Origin: Pardosa pseudoannulata
Taxonomy: Eukaryota > Arthropoda > Arachnida > Araneae > Lycosidae
Assembly: GCA_032207245.1 (NCBI GenBank)
Contig: CM063500.1
Location: 84,042,257-84,106,256 of the forward strand
Length of the DNA stretch: 64,000 nt
Direction of reading: 5' to 3'
The position numbers were made by a program, and so were the translations under genes. Positions 22,150-33,571 of the stretch are shown piece by piece; positions within the stretch are counted from its first letter, which is position 1; every line of letters begins with the position of its first letter. Under the pieces are notes generated by a model. That model saw nothing but the letters and a program-made list of their open reading frames with translations, was not told where the DNA came from and ran no database searches.

Positions 22150-22760
22150 ATACCCTTCCACTCCACAATTCTAGAGAGCACGTTAGGGGGGGAAGGGGGT
22201 TGTCAGAGAGTGACGTCATCTAATTATTTCGCTTGGCGTCGCCGCCGAGAGAGCAGGGGGGTGGGGTCTCACGGCAACTAATTTATGCACCAAGGTAAAC
22301 CGGAATGTCAAGTGGATGTTGTTGAGCAGAAAGCGTCGCTCGCTAATTGGACCTCTCCTCTGCATCGAGCGGGGAAAGTCTGCTCATTAAACGAGGGACA
22401 CCCCCACCCCACCCCGTCCCTCGCAACATACCCGCGGCACTCGATGAAGTTCGGATGTTTGACGATTTTTGCCGAGAACATCAACCTCCCCCTCCATCTC
22501 CTCTTCCCTTCTTATCTCCCAATTTATTATGATTCTGAGGACTTTTGATGCCGTGTACTCGAACACGAAAGAGTTGTGTTGTTTTTTCCCTACTTGTTCT
22601 TTACATTTGGGGAGGTGATTTCTTAGGAGTGTAATGGAAAATGTAAAAAGCGCGTCGTTACCTCCACCTGTGAAGTGTGACGTCATACCGACAGATGTCG
22701 GAGCGGAGAATTTTTATTAGCGCTGGTTTCTCTTTCTCTCTTTCCTTTCCTTCTTTTTTT
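22150..22760. promoter_or_regulatory. GC-rich island 3
   Basis: CpG-containing segment with G- and C-tracts, AGTGACGTCATCTAATTATT (a CRE next to a homeodomain-type TAATTA), GCCGCCGAGAGAGC, and a second TGACGTCA near 22679. Overlapping open frames on both strands are compositional. Candidate enhancer or 5' exon; no direct evidence. Confidence 0.35.
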
Positions 22761-22939
22761 GCATATATTTTTTTTTAAGCCAGTGTCTCTCCGCATTGTA
22801 AGAGAGGAGTAGCTTGTTTGTTCGTTTGGCACCAACAGTACCATTTTGACGATGCTAGTTGTCCCTTTTTTAACGCGACTTCGAATTCGTAATAAAATCC
22901 TTAATGCAACTAGCGGAAATTCTGCCACGCTGTAGCATT

Positions 22940-25045
22940 CCACATGTAGAAATCTTACCTTGTTTAGAGGAATGCAAGTAGCTGTTTCTAAGGAGGAATT
23001 ATTAGGAAGGCTTTAATTTGACTCCTGAATTCGGTAGAATAAAGTATATATGTGTGTGAAAAATTCAGCTGCTTTAGGAAATGCAACTAATGAAAATTCC
23101 ACAGCACTATAGAACTCCACCGATAGAAAATAATTCCTTGTTTAAACTTAGTTTTTCGGGGTGTAGAATTAATATAAATGTTTTATTTGACTCCCACTTT
23201 TGATATGCGTGACACTGATTTCTTTTTGGTGGTTCTTGAAGATTCATTAACAGAAATTCAGCCAAAATGTAACATTCCACCTGTAGAAATCTTTCCTCGT
23301 TTAGACGAAGTTAGCTGTTTCTAAGAAAGACTTATTATAAAGGCTTTAATTTGACTCCTGAATTCGGTAGGATAAAGTATGCATGTGTGTGAAATATTCT
23401 AGTGCTTTGATAACTTTTGGGTGGTTTTAGGAAATGAAACTAATGAAAATTCCACAGCACTATAGAATTACACAGATAGAAAATAATTCCTTGTTTAAAC
23501 TTAGTTTTCGGGGTGAAGAATTAATAGAAATGCTTTATTTGACTCCCACTTTTGGTATGCTTGACACTGATTTCTTTTTGGTGGTTCTTGAAAATTCATT
23601 AACAGAAATTCAGCCAAGATGTAGCATTCCACCGGTAGAAATCTTTCCTTGTTTAGACGAATTTAGCTGTTTCTAAAGAAGACTTATTATAAAGGCTTTA
23701 ATTTGACTCCTGAATTCGGTAGGATAAAGTATATATGTGTGTGAAAAATTCAGCTGCTTTAGGAAATGCAACTAATGAAAATTCCACAGCACTATAGAAC
23801 TCCACCGATAAAAAATAATTCCTTGTTTAGACTTAGTTATTCTTGGTGAAGAATTAATAGAAATGTTTTCTTTGATTCCCACTTTTGGTATGCGTGACAC
23901 TGATTTCTTTTTGGTGGTTCTTGAAGATTCATTAACAGAAATTCAGCCAAAATGTAGCATTCCACCTGTAGGAATCTTTCCTTGTTTATACGAATTTAGC
24001 TGTTTCTAAGGAAGACTTGTTATAAAGGCTTTAATTTGACTCTTGATTTCAGTAGGATAAAGTATATATGTGTGTGAAAAATTCAGTTGCTTTAGGAAAT
24101 GCAACTAATGAAAATTCCACAGCACTATACAATTCCCCCGATAGAAAACAATTCCTTGTTTAAAATTAGTTGTTCTTGGTGAAGAATTAATAGAAATGTT
24201 TTATTTGACTCCGAATTTTGATATGCGTGACACTGATTTCTTTTTGGTGGTTCTTGAAGATTCATTAACAGAAATTCAGCCAAAATGTAGCATTCCACCT
24301 GTAGAAATCTTTCCTCGTTTAGACGAAGTTAGCTGTTTCTAAGGAAGACTTATTATAAAGGCTTTAATTTGACTCCTGAATTCGGTAGGATAAAGTATGT
24401 ATGTGTGTGAAAAGTCAGTTGCTTTAGGAAATGCAACTAATGAAAATTCCACAGCACTATAGAATTCCACCGATAGAAAATAATTCCTTGTTTAAACTTA
24501 GTTGTTCTTGGTGAAGAATTAATAGAAATGTTTTATTTGACTCCCACTTTTGGTATGCGTGACACTGATTTCTTTTTGGTGGTTCTTGAAGATTCATTAG
24601 TAGAAATTCAGCCAAGATGTAGCATTCCACCTGTAGAAATTTTTTTTTCTTTAGACGAATTTAGCTGTTTCTAAGGAAGACTTATTATAAAGGCTTTAAT
24701 TTGACTCCTGAATTCGCCAGGATAAAGTATGTATGTGTGTGAAAAATTCAGCTGCTTTGTTATCTTTTGGGTGGTTTTAGGAAATGCAACTAATGGAAAT
24801 TCCACAGCACTATAGAATTACACCGATAGAAAATAATTCCTTGTTTAAACTTAGTTTTCGGGGTGAAGAATTAATAGAAATGTTTTATTTGACTCCCACT
24901 TTTACTATGCGTGACACTGATTTCTTTTTGGTGGTTCTTGAAGATTCATTAACAGAAATTCCACCAAATTGTTGCATTCCACCTGTAGTAAAGCTATCCT
25001 TGTTTAGACGAACACAAGAAGCTGTTTCTAGTGATGAATTATTAG
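22940..25045. repeat. Dimeric higher-order satellite, about 335-bp units
   Basis: Units recur at about 23078, 23428, 23761, 24096, 24428 and 24780 (AAATG(C/A)AACTAATG). Each has two related halves of roughly 170 bp. Both have a CCTTGTTTA-type start, a GAAGAATTAAT or GGAAGACTTATTA segment, TTTATTTGACTCC or TTTAATTTGACTCC, and a CATTCCACC or CACTATAGAA-type end. Neighbouring units are about 90 percent alike by eye. Some units keep an open frame of 80-98 codons (23434-23676 and 24784-25080). Other units have stops, so I take these frames as chance products of the satellite. Confidence 0.85.
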
Positions 25046-25052
25046 ATAGGGC

Positions 25053-25173
25053 TGGGATCCCTAACCTTTTTGTCCCTTAGCACATTATAAAAACTCTGTT
25101 AGACGCGGCACCATTTACTTTTTCAAGGTGAATTTATTGTTCGATAGAGTTAATAATACTTGTGCTGTACAAT

Positions 25174-25234
<61 letters not shown>

Positions 25235-25463
25235 GTAATATTAATAATAATTATTATTTTTTTATTATTATTATTTATTATTCCAAAAATAAAACTTAAG
25301 GTATAAAAAATATTTTTTTTTGTACAAAATGATTATATTTAAAAATTTCACATAGAATTTTTTAAAAACTAAAACCTCTTTTTGTGATCGCACTGCGGCT
25401 GCCATACGTTAAATGATCGGCGGACTACATGGTGCCTTTGGCATAGAGTGAGGAACTACTAAA
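25053..25463. mobile_element. Probable hAT-type miniature element in the satellite
   Basis: The left end GGGATCCCTAACCTTTTTG resembles hAT terminal repeats (CAGNGGTTCCCAAACC type), and the right end TTTGGCATAGAGTGAGGAACTACT is its rough reverse complement. Flanks ATAGGGCT (25046-25053) and ATAGGGTC (25464-25471) suggest an 8-bp duplication with two changes, and joining the flanks restores the satellite unit. The interior includes (AAT)n. No transposase. Confidence 0.5.
25174..25236. repeat. AAT microsatellite
   Basis: About twenty AAT units, inside the hAT-like element. Confidence 0.95.
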
Positions 25464-26067
25464 ATAGGGTCTAAGTTGATTTCCCTTGGATACACAATAA
25501 AGTATAAATATCTGAAACATTCAGTCACCTTCAAACCCATTTGACAGTTCTTGGAAATTCAACTAGCCTTCTTTATCCTAGTCCTCCTTTATCATTTCAC
25601 CTACAGAAAGCAATTCTTTGTTGACACGAACAATCGTAGCTATCTATTGAAATCGTACCTTTCTATTAAATTATGGTTTTCCTTCTGATAATTTAATAGA
25701 AGAGATCTAGTTTGACTCGTGCTTACGACACAATAAAGTATGTATGCAGGACAAATTCAACTGCTTTGATTTGGTGAATATTTGGTATTCCTGGAGATTC
25801 AATTAAGATATATTTCGCTATAGTTGAACTTTTACCTGTAGAAAGCATTACTTGTTTATACAAACAACCAAAGCAGTTTCTGAAGAATTATTAGAAAGTG
25901 CATAATTTGACCATCTCAGAATAATGTATGTGTGAAAAATTCAACTGTCTTTATTTCATACATATTTGGTAGTTCCTGAAAAAGCAACTGATGGAAATTC
26001 CACTTCACTATAGTATTCTACATATTGAAAATAATACTTTTTTTAAGACGTAGTCGCTGCTGATAAA
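25464..26067. repeat. Older, diverged units of the dimeric satellite
   Basis: Degenerate versions of the same words (CACCTACAGAAAGCAATTCTT, CCTGTAGAAAGCATTACTTG, GAAGAATTATTAGAAAG, AAAAATTCAACTG) appear at irregular spacing. Divergence rises away from the homogenised core, as expected at a satellite array edge. Confidence 0.65.
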
Positions 26068-26403
26068 TTAACACATTGTATGCGGGATACGTACTAGTAC
26101 GTTTTCTGACGATTGATACAGAGCGTGGGACAAGTACTAGTACATTTGCTAACGACTGATACTTGAGTGATTCAAGTACCAGTACGCGTTAGTGAAACAA
26201 CATGGTTTGTATTGGGTACAAAAAATAAAGTATATACAGGAAAACGAAGCCGGATGTTCTTGTCTACTACATAGATTCTGGAAAAATTAGACAAATAAAA
26301 ACTTGTTTTTACATCCACAATGCGGAACTACAGAACGGGAAGGTTGATTAAAAAAATTAATTTAGATTTAAAATTAACTTTTTATTTATCCTTTCGAAAA
26401 TGT

Positions 26404-26454
<51 letters not shown>

Positions 26455-26606
26455 TATATATTCAATATAAAATACGAAAAGTTGGTTAAAAAAAAATTAA
26501 ATAATTTTCGATCTATTGAGATTTAACTGAATAACTAAATTTATGCTCAAAACGCCAGCTCCCGGTACAATTCCGCTACGAAATGTACCCGTGTACAATG
26601 TGTTAA
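26068..26606. mobile_element. TTAA-flanked miniature element, family P3, copy 2
   Basis: TTAACACATTGTATGCGGG on the left pairs with TTAACACATTGTACACGGG read from the right. The palindromes CGTACTAGTACG, AGTACTAGTACA and a weaker AGTACCAGTACG follow near the left end. The body matches 7369-8164 apart from a SINE there and an AT microsatellite expanded here (26407-26452). The flanks GATAAATTAA and TTAATAGAAA reconstitute the satellite word GAAGAATTAATAGAAATG when the element is left out. The 68-residue frame at 26320-26526 is not a gene. Confidence 0.87.
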
Positions 26607-27300
26607 TAGAAAAGTTTTGTTAGTCTTTCTTTTTTTGGTAAAATTAAGTAGGGATGTGCAAAGCCTCCCACAACCTTGATATTTATATGGTGATTCCTTG
26701 ATAAACCCAATAATTTTCCCGCTTTTATTGAAGTTTCTTTTGTATGCCTTTATGATACTCTGACACCCTTTTCATTATTATACTATTTCAATAAATTTAA
26801 AAAATACAATATAATCGTGTGCTTTTATAAAGAATTATAAATTAATATTTCGTACAAATTGAACTTTTCCTGAGTAGATATACAATATAAATTTGAAACT
26901 ATATTAATGATATCAGCTGTCCCTGTTCTACCCTGACACCAAATTTGTGATAAATTTCCAGATACTTCACTATACTGAACTCCATTACATTATTCTGTCG
27001 CATTCCACCTGTAAAAACTATTCCTGTGTACAAAAATATGTAATTGTTCCAACTGATAATTTAACAGAAAGAGGCTAAATTATCTCTTTTAAATAGGATG
27101 AAGTATATATTTGGGGAAAATTGGAAGCTTTATATCTATCTGCGGGTTCTTGGAAATGCAATTAGCAGAAATATCACCACACTATAACATTCTTCATGCA
27201 GAAAATCATTCCCTGTTAAGACTATATCTGTATCTGTTTTTGCTGAGAAATTAACATAAAGGGTCTAAATAAACTTCTTATTTTAGTAGAATGACTTAGG
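26607..27300. repeat. Older satellite units, right edge
   Basis: Words such as ATTCCACCTGTAAAAACTATTCC near 27003 and TTGGAAATGCAATTAGCAGAAAT near 27150 are diverged versions of the dimeric satellite. Beyond about 27300 I no longer see it. Confidence 0.5.
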
Positions 27301-28392
27301 AAAGGTAGAAAATTCACTTAATTCAATATAACTCTCATATAACTTTCTAGCTTTTGATTGAAGTTTCTTGCATATATATTTAAAATATTCTAACATCAAT
27401 TTATTTACTGTACAATACTGATTAATTTAGAATTTTTTTTTCAGTGCCTCAATATTTTTAATTTTTAATAGATAAAGTAGCAGATTATTTTAACACTAAA
27501 AACTTTTTTTACAAAATATTGAAAGCAACAATTAAAATAATTTTTTGAAATTTTCAATCCCTTGAATTAACTTCGTGGAATTCTTGCTATTACATTAACA
27601 GATACCATTCAGAGATTTCTTTTGAGTATGTTAAACACGTAATAAATTCAGAAAATATAATTTATGTATGTTATAAAATGTGTAATTTAAAATGTAATAA
27701 ATACATTTCTAATCTATTCTATATGGTAATACATTTTTTATCAACATAATTAGTGTTTCTCAGATTGGAAACCACAGTTATGATGTATTGAAATGTTACT
27801 ATAATATACGATACATTTATTATTAGTTTCGACTTTAAACGTTTTTCTAAAATGAAAAAAGTTTGGAAATTTAGGAGTACTAGAAACATTTTATGTGCAT
27901 AATTGTCTTATCTCTACAGAACCTATCAATTATTTACCTATCATCCACCCTGTATCAACTATGTATTGTGCCTAGCATAAAAGTTAGTTATTATATTTCA
28001 TAAGGTGACGTAAGATCTTTATCTTTCAGATCATGAAGTCAATAAATTAATCCTGATGTAAGTCAATAAATTAGTCCTGAAAGTCAATAAATTAGTCCAC
28101 TGTCACTTTAACTTAGAAAAGTTTGAATAGTCGATGGCCACTGACGTTTTGATCTTAAGCTTTTTTGATATTTGCCATACTCTCTCTGTGTATACTTAGT
28201 GTACCAGAAAAAAAAAAGAAATAAAGAGTATGACGTTTGATTGTTGATGATATCTGTCTGTCAAACAAAGATGCAGTAGAATTCTTCGACCTTTCCCTCT
28301 CTATGATATCCAATCTTTGAAGAAATTTTGACCTGTTTGGATTGGATTAACCCAAACCCTTAACAATTGCATAATTTTTTAGAAAACTGTCA
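27301..28392. other. AT-rich sequence with a short triplication
   Basis: A 25-bp word, GTCAATAAATTAGTCCTGA with small changes, occurs three times at about 28038-28102. The rest shows nothing recognisable. Confidence 0.5.
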
Positions 28393-28969
28393 TTAACCTC
28401 TTTCGGTATGATTTAATAATGAAAAACTGTGCATGAAATAACCATTTAATTTTTATTTAAAAAACTTGCTTCATTTTACAATTCTTACATATTCTTAATT
28501 AAAATCCACTTTTTACATAGTGTTAAATAATATCAGAAACAGTAAAATTAAGAAAATATCAAAGCAAAACATTAATAAGGTATACAGATAATAATCTTCA
28601 AGCTATTGGTACTTTTCAAAACAAAGTGCAAAGGAATTCTTAATTGTTTACACCGCCAAGTAGTCTCACTTTTAATTTGATTCTTGTAACACACACGGCA
28701 TTTCTTAGTAGGTTTTCTTTTATTCTGACTCATTAATTTGGCAATGACTTGTACCAAGAAATTCTAAGTAAACAATATGCAATAGTGACTTGTGATTTTC
28801 ACAAGTGATAAAAGTGTTGCCAAATTCAGTACACAAGAAATTTTAAACTAAATTAATTATCATATTTAACAGTAACTTTAATCGCATGACGAGTGTAGCT
28901 CATCATTGTGCGGTATGGAATGAAAAACTAATGACGAGCTAGACTCGTCATTTTACTGGAAGGGGTTAA
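28393..28969 (-). mobile_element. piggyBac-derived element, family P5, copy 1
   Basis: Bounded by TTAA at 28393-28396 and 28966-28969. Read on the minus strand the end is TTAACCCCTTCCAGTAAAATGACGAG and the far end TTAACCTCTTTCGGTATGA. The palindrome ATGACGAGTCTAGCTCGTCAT and a second ATGACGAGCTACACTCGTCAT lie within 90 bp of the start. A full-length relative, 569 bp, is at 36177-36745 in the opposite orientation. It keeps the last part of a piggyBac transposase (28572-28757) but no catalytic domain. Confidence 0.88.
28572..28757 (-). pseudogene. piggyBac transposase C-terminal cysteine-rich remnant
   Basis: The 61-residue frame contains KRKPTKKCRVCYKNQIKSET, the K-x-C-x2-C beginning of the piggyBac cysteine-rich domain that binds zinc and contacts transposon ends. 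A following W-x-C and the residues of a decayed C-terminal helix complete it. In intact proteins two more C-x2-C pairs and a FE.YH motif follow; here the second pair is degraded. The DDD catalytic domain is absent, so the product, if any, could not transpose. The start codon is arbitrary. Confidence 0.7.
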
Positions 28970-29225
28970 ATACCTATTTTATATTCAGGAAAATTATGTA
29001 AATCTATGTGTATGTATAACTTATACATTCATTTTTAACTTTTAGGTTCATTTTGAGCTTTTAAAAAATAAATAAAATTAATTTTTTAGGAAAAGCCAAT
29101 ATTCAGGTTTATTATGACTGGATACTGGTTTTCCAGCAAATAGAAAAATAATTAAAAATATATTTTTTAAACATTGAAAGAGAATTTTATTACACTTACG
29201 TACATTATAAATAAATATTAGTATT
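28970..29225. other. AT-rich spacer
   Basis: Sequence between the P5 element and the next transposase remnant; could be its 3' untranslated region, but no terminal repeat is recognised. Confidence 0.35.
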
Positions 29226-29440
29226 TTTTTTCTTTGTGATAAATTTCAAAACTTGATATGCAACGTTCAACGTCACAATCTGGACTGTAGTATCGTGTTT
29301 ACTCCCTATATCTTTTATTGTTTTCATCTTTTCTGGAACAACAAAATTTGCTTTCTCTTAATGGCTGCAGTTTCTTATCAGTGGGAGATATCCGTCTGAT
29401 AAAATGCCTTTCAATCAAACTGTTGGGGTTATTATCTAAA
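29226..29440 (-). pseudogene. piggyBac transposase C-terminal remnant
   Basis: Reading down from 29430 the minus strand gives LIERHFIRRISPTDKKLQPL, then KFCC, an in-frame stop, TRYYSPDCDVERC and finally FEIYHKEKK. This order, a RHF-x-PPT-type linker, CxxC pair, YxPDCDVxxC pair and FExYH, is that of the piggyBac transposase C-terminus. A serine replaces one zinc-binding cysteine. The upstream catalytic domain is not visible and a TTAA element begins 36 bp upstream. Confidence 0.75.
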
Positions 29441-29475
29441 GTTGATCAGCCATTTTTGATATCAAATATTTTGCA

Positions 29476-29915
29476 GTAACCCTCTGGCTGCTTATCAAGC
29501 GATTTCCACGGCCATTTGCGTTTTTCCTGTTTTGAGAAGCACATCCCACTTTTCATCATTCAACCAGTGAAATAAATTATATACATTATTAGACGTTTAA
29601 TTATGTAATAAATAGAATTATGAGTATAACTATACTGATATTAGATAATGTAATTATAATTATATTATGTAATAAATAGAAATTAACTGTAATGCAATTG
29701 AAATTTTATTTAATATTTTATTCTTGGGATAACATCTGAAACTGTTTTTTTTTCGACAGTTTAATTTTTCACTATAAAAATCTATATAAAAATCTTTTTT
29801 AGTAAGAAAAAGTGCATATTCCATTTTTTCAATACACATAGATTTAAAATGTATATAAAAAATGCACACTTTTTGAACCGATTTTGGTCTACAAATTGAG
29901 CTGTCAGAGGGTTAA
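29476..29915. mobile_element. TTAA-type miniature element, family P6
   Basis: The right end, from the other strand, reads TTAACCCTCTGACAGCTC and the left end GTAACCCTCTGGCTGCTT, about 15 of 18 matching, with the left TTAA mutated to GTAA. No internal coding sequence is recognised; the 69-residue minus frame at 29660-29869 is lysine- and isoleucine-rich and unassigned. It sits immediately upstream of a piggyBac remnant and may have split that gene. Confidence 0.55.
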
Positions 29916-30986
29916 AGCTCATCTACTAAAGATAAATGAAATATCAAAAAGGATTTTTTTACCATCTTGTTATTTTTAAATAAGGTACGAGTTCAAAATT
30001 ATTTATCTAACACATTACAAATAGTTTGGTTCTACCATCTACCTGGTGTATAGATTGAGAAATGAACATGATTCCATACATAAGAAATATATTGTTTTAA
30101 TATTTTGGTACCTAACTTTTCAAACATCATGGCCTCGAGAACTGGAGGGCGAAATTTCAACCTGTCATTTTGAAGGGAGCGAGAAGGAATGGATTAAGAA
30201 AAATTCTTTCGAATTCCAAATTTATTTTATATTACTATTCCAAATAGGTTCCAAATAGGTGTTCCTATTCTTGCTCTTATTAATGAAAATTTCCTTCTTT
30301 TTTTGTATGACTTAGAGATATGTAAAACAATTTGCAGTCAAGTGATTCTTTGATTTCAGCAAAGAAATTTGATTTCTGTAGAAGCCCTTCTCCCAAACAC
30401 CATTTAGATTTTTAGTAACCTCTTAGTTAATATTTTTGTTAAGAGAACTTAACTAGTAATAATATTTAAGAACAAATAATAGCAAGTAGAAAATATAAGT
30501 ATATAATACTAATAGTATTTAAGAATAAATTATATGATTAAGAATAAATAATCAATACATATGATACTCTGACTAATATTCGAAGGCACGATAAATGAAG
30601 ACGCTATTTAGAGAGGGAGATAAAATTTTGAATTGTATAAAATCTACAAACAGTTTGACATTAGAAATATATAAAAATTAGTAGAGTGAGTTTAATGCCT
30701 CTTTCGAAAGGATAATAATAACATCGTTAAAAGCGTCTTCAATATACACCGACTGGAACTATAACATTCTATATTTTAATTCTAATCAATTAGGAACCTA
30801 TTAAGAAACCGATTATTATTCATCCTAATTCTTTGTATACTATTACAATTCTTGTTGTTCTTGTCTTGTTGTTCTGTCTTATTGTTCTGTCTTGTTCATT
30901 TTTTCTACAACAATATTTGCTGAATTCTGTTATTCGTTCATAGATATTCATTAAAACATGGAGGGCAAAATCTTTTGTCGATTATA

Positions 30987-31024
<38 letters not shown>

Positions 31025-31044
31025 GTACAAAAGTAAAAGACTCA
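29916..31044. other. AT-rich sequence with an AT microsatellite
   Basis: Includes (AT)n at 30992-31021. The plus frame at 30046-30258 is unrecognised. No other feature. Confidence 0.4.
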
Positions 31045-31340
31045 TTAACCCCTTCCCGGTTTTTCCCGAGCTGCACTCAGGCACGCGAAATGTACCATCC
31101 CGACTCATCCCGACTGCAGCTCGGGTACTGTGAAATTTACACTGTGCAATCAGTCTTTCTCGAATTATTTCACATGTGTTTCTTATGGTTTCGAATGCTT
31201 TTGTTTAGTTTTCTGGCTACTAGATTATTTACTGCTCAAGGCACAGTAGATGGAAGAAGGTAAGGAGAGAAACAAGGTTCTACTGTCCAGATTGTGATGT
31301 TGGACTCTATGTAGTACCGTGTCTTCCATAGTATCATATA
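31045..31340 (+). mobile_element. piggyBac-derived element, family P7, left end and C-terminal domain
   Basis: TTAA at 31045-31048 is followed by CCCCTTCCCGGTTTTTCCCG. Subterminal CCCGAGCTGCA near 31066 and TGCAGCTCGGG near 31116 form an 11-bp inverted pair. A plus-strand transposase scrap follows at 31263-31337. The right terminal repeat is not found, so the right boundary is open. Confidence 0.6.
31263..31337 (+). pseudogene. piggyBac cysteine-rich domain scrap
   Basis: The frame reads RRETRFYCPDCDVGLYVVPC, then two residues, a stop and YH. RxETRxxCPxCxVGLxxxPCFExYH is the canonical second half of the piggyBac cysteine-rich domain, so identification is firm despite the short length. The stop and altered FE show decay. 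Confidence 0.75.
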
Positions 31341-31999
31341 CGACCAAATTTTGATTTATAATTTCATTACCATTTATGTAAATGCATAGGATGTAAATAA
31401 AATTTAACTTAAGATAAAAGCTAGGTATTCTAAGCTTTATAATTATAGTTTGTGTGAATTGACCCTAAAGTCTAATGATTTATGCCGTACAGAAAGCCAA
31501 CTATACATGTAAATTACTCATTTATTTAAACTGATTTTGTTACATTAACTCTTTGGAAATTTTGTATTCGAATGATGCTATTATGTTTAAAAAGTTATGT
31601 ATGTATAAAAATAAGTATAAAAAATTGACATTTTTTTACCCATAAGCCCAAAATAAATTGAAAGATAACATGACATTTCCTCAGCTACATGAAAGAGGGA
31701 GAATGGAAATTTATTGGAGAATTTCGTGATTTGCTACGAGATTCCCTGCCTAAATACTGAGAATAATTCTTAAGAAATGTCAATGAAAACGACTACGGCA
31801 ATACGCAAAGTTTAATAAATGCGATAAAAATACATTTATGTTCAGTCTTAAGCTTTTACGTGCAGTACGGTCTCGAGGCTCCAAAGCGTTCCATCTATCA
31901 AATGCCTTCGATTTAAAAACTCATTCTCAGTTTCCCAGGGGGAATGAGAAATATTAAACAACCATTTAATAAACGACCAGATTCTTGAATACAATTCAA
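31341..31999. other. AT-rich sequence, nothing recognised
   Basis: No gene or repeat boundary evident. Confidence 0.4.
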
Positions 32000-32965
32000 C
32001 TCATCTCGCCCCCGATCCGAATCCACTTTGCAGATTTATGAAATGAGATAATCATCTAGAAAATCGGGTCACACGATTTGACGCCCCCTCCATAAAAAGG
32101 ACGCCTTTTCACGCGAACCCCTCTATTACAAGATAACTCCAAGAAAACGATCCCGCCCCCGCAAAAGGGCAAAAAAATACTGGAGTTGCCATCTCCTCCG
32201 TATACAAACACCATCATGTCTCTTAACTGCAAACCGTTCTGCGATGAACGCAACAACAACAACAACAAAAAAGAAGGGACGACTATTCTCGAACCCAAAC
32301 ACAAGGGGGTATTTGGCCGCACATTAAAGAGGACCTAAATTGGGACGATGTTTCGTCTCCGCCCCTGCAAACACCCCCTCTCCAGAAGAATTCCTGCTGT
32401 TCTTCTGTGATCAGAATTCACTTAATGACGCCATTTTTACGCACCATTAACTCCAACTTAGACTCGTAGGGGGGTAGGAAGGGGAGGGAGGTTGTTGGAA
32501 GAAACGAGCTGTCCTCCACCCCCACCCCCTATCCCCATAGCCATTTGAGACCATAATGGCGATATCCTTGCTGCAATTTTAATGTCCGCATTTTTTTGCA
32601 GGGCATAGAGAAGTTGTAAGGGAGGGAGGTGGGGTGGGAGAGTGTTGCTTGCTAGATGCGAACATTTTATGCGATGTCAGGACGAGTCACTTTCTCGCAT
32701 TCTGAGCGAAAAGTCGATTTCGTTTTTGTTTTCGGAACGTTTTTCCTCCGATTTTCGTGGAGGACTCCATTTTTACGTCGTTAGGAGAGAAATGCGCCTA
32801 ATGTTTCCTGCAGTCAATGGATCGAGAATTAAATCGGATCCAGATGAAGAAAAGGAAAGCAGTTCATATCGTGCACAGACGTATTTTGCACTTTCTGTCT
32901 CTCACGGGCATTTCATATGGATGTGTAATATACTCCGGGTAATAATTTTAACAGCTTCTTTGTAG
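32000..32965. promoter_or_regulatory. GC-rich island 4
   Basis: A mixed-composition, CpG-bearing segment about 0.95 kb long. GACGCCATTTTTACGCACCA near 32434, AGCCATTTGAGACC near 32539 and ATAATGGCGATA near 32552 give three PHO/YY1-like GCCAT cores within 130 bp, flanked by G-rich tracts. A 107-codon plus frame at 32642-32965 is the most protein-like in the island but has no domain I know. It could be enhancer DNA or an unrecognised exon. Confidence 0.35.
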
Positions 32966-33029
32966 GTCACCAAAAGTCATGGTCGAAATGTCGATCAACA
33001 ATATGGGACCGTAAGAGAAAAACAAAGTA

Positions 33030-33480
33030 GAACTAAAAACTATCACACATTAGAATCACGACTTAAGCTAAATCAACAAACTACTAATCTCAAACTCATG
33101 GATGGTGTATTCCTCAACCACTAGTCACATTGAATCACAGATTAAGGCACTAATTCACTACCAATCCTTAATTGTTGTGCATGATATCAATTACAATGAA
33201 AAGCAATTTCTATCATGCGTAAGCGCATGACGAGATCTCTCTCATACTAAACTAAAGAGAACTAAACACTATCACACATTAGAATCACGACTTAAGCTAA
33301 ATCAACATTTTACTAATCTGAAATACAGGGATGGTGTATTTCTCAACGACTAGTCACATTGTATCACGGATTAAGGCACTAATTCACTACTAATCCTTAA
33401 TTGTTGTGCATGAAATTAATTACAAGGAAAAGCAATTTCTATCATGCGTAAGCGCATGGCGATATCTCCCTCTCCAGAAT
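33030..33480. repeat. Two tandem 229-bp units
   Basis: GAACTAAA(A/C)ACTATCACACATTAG starts at 33030 and again at 33259. Units share CTCAACCACTAGTCACATTG-type, TCCTTAATTGTTGTGCATGA and CATGCGTAAGCGCATG, a 16-base palindrome. Roughly 90 percent alike by eye. Confidence 0.8.
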
Positions 33481-33571
33481 ATTTCATAAAGATATATATG
33501 GGATACGAATACAATATTTTACTTCTCGATATAATTTTAGCAACTACTTTCTATATCACCAAATTTGGTGT

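Noticed and set aside
32642..32965. 107-codon plus-strand frame as a host gene
   Set aside because: It has no recognisable domain, no evident splice or initiation context, and lies in GC-rich DNA where long frames are expected. It remains possible but unsupported.
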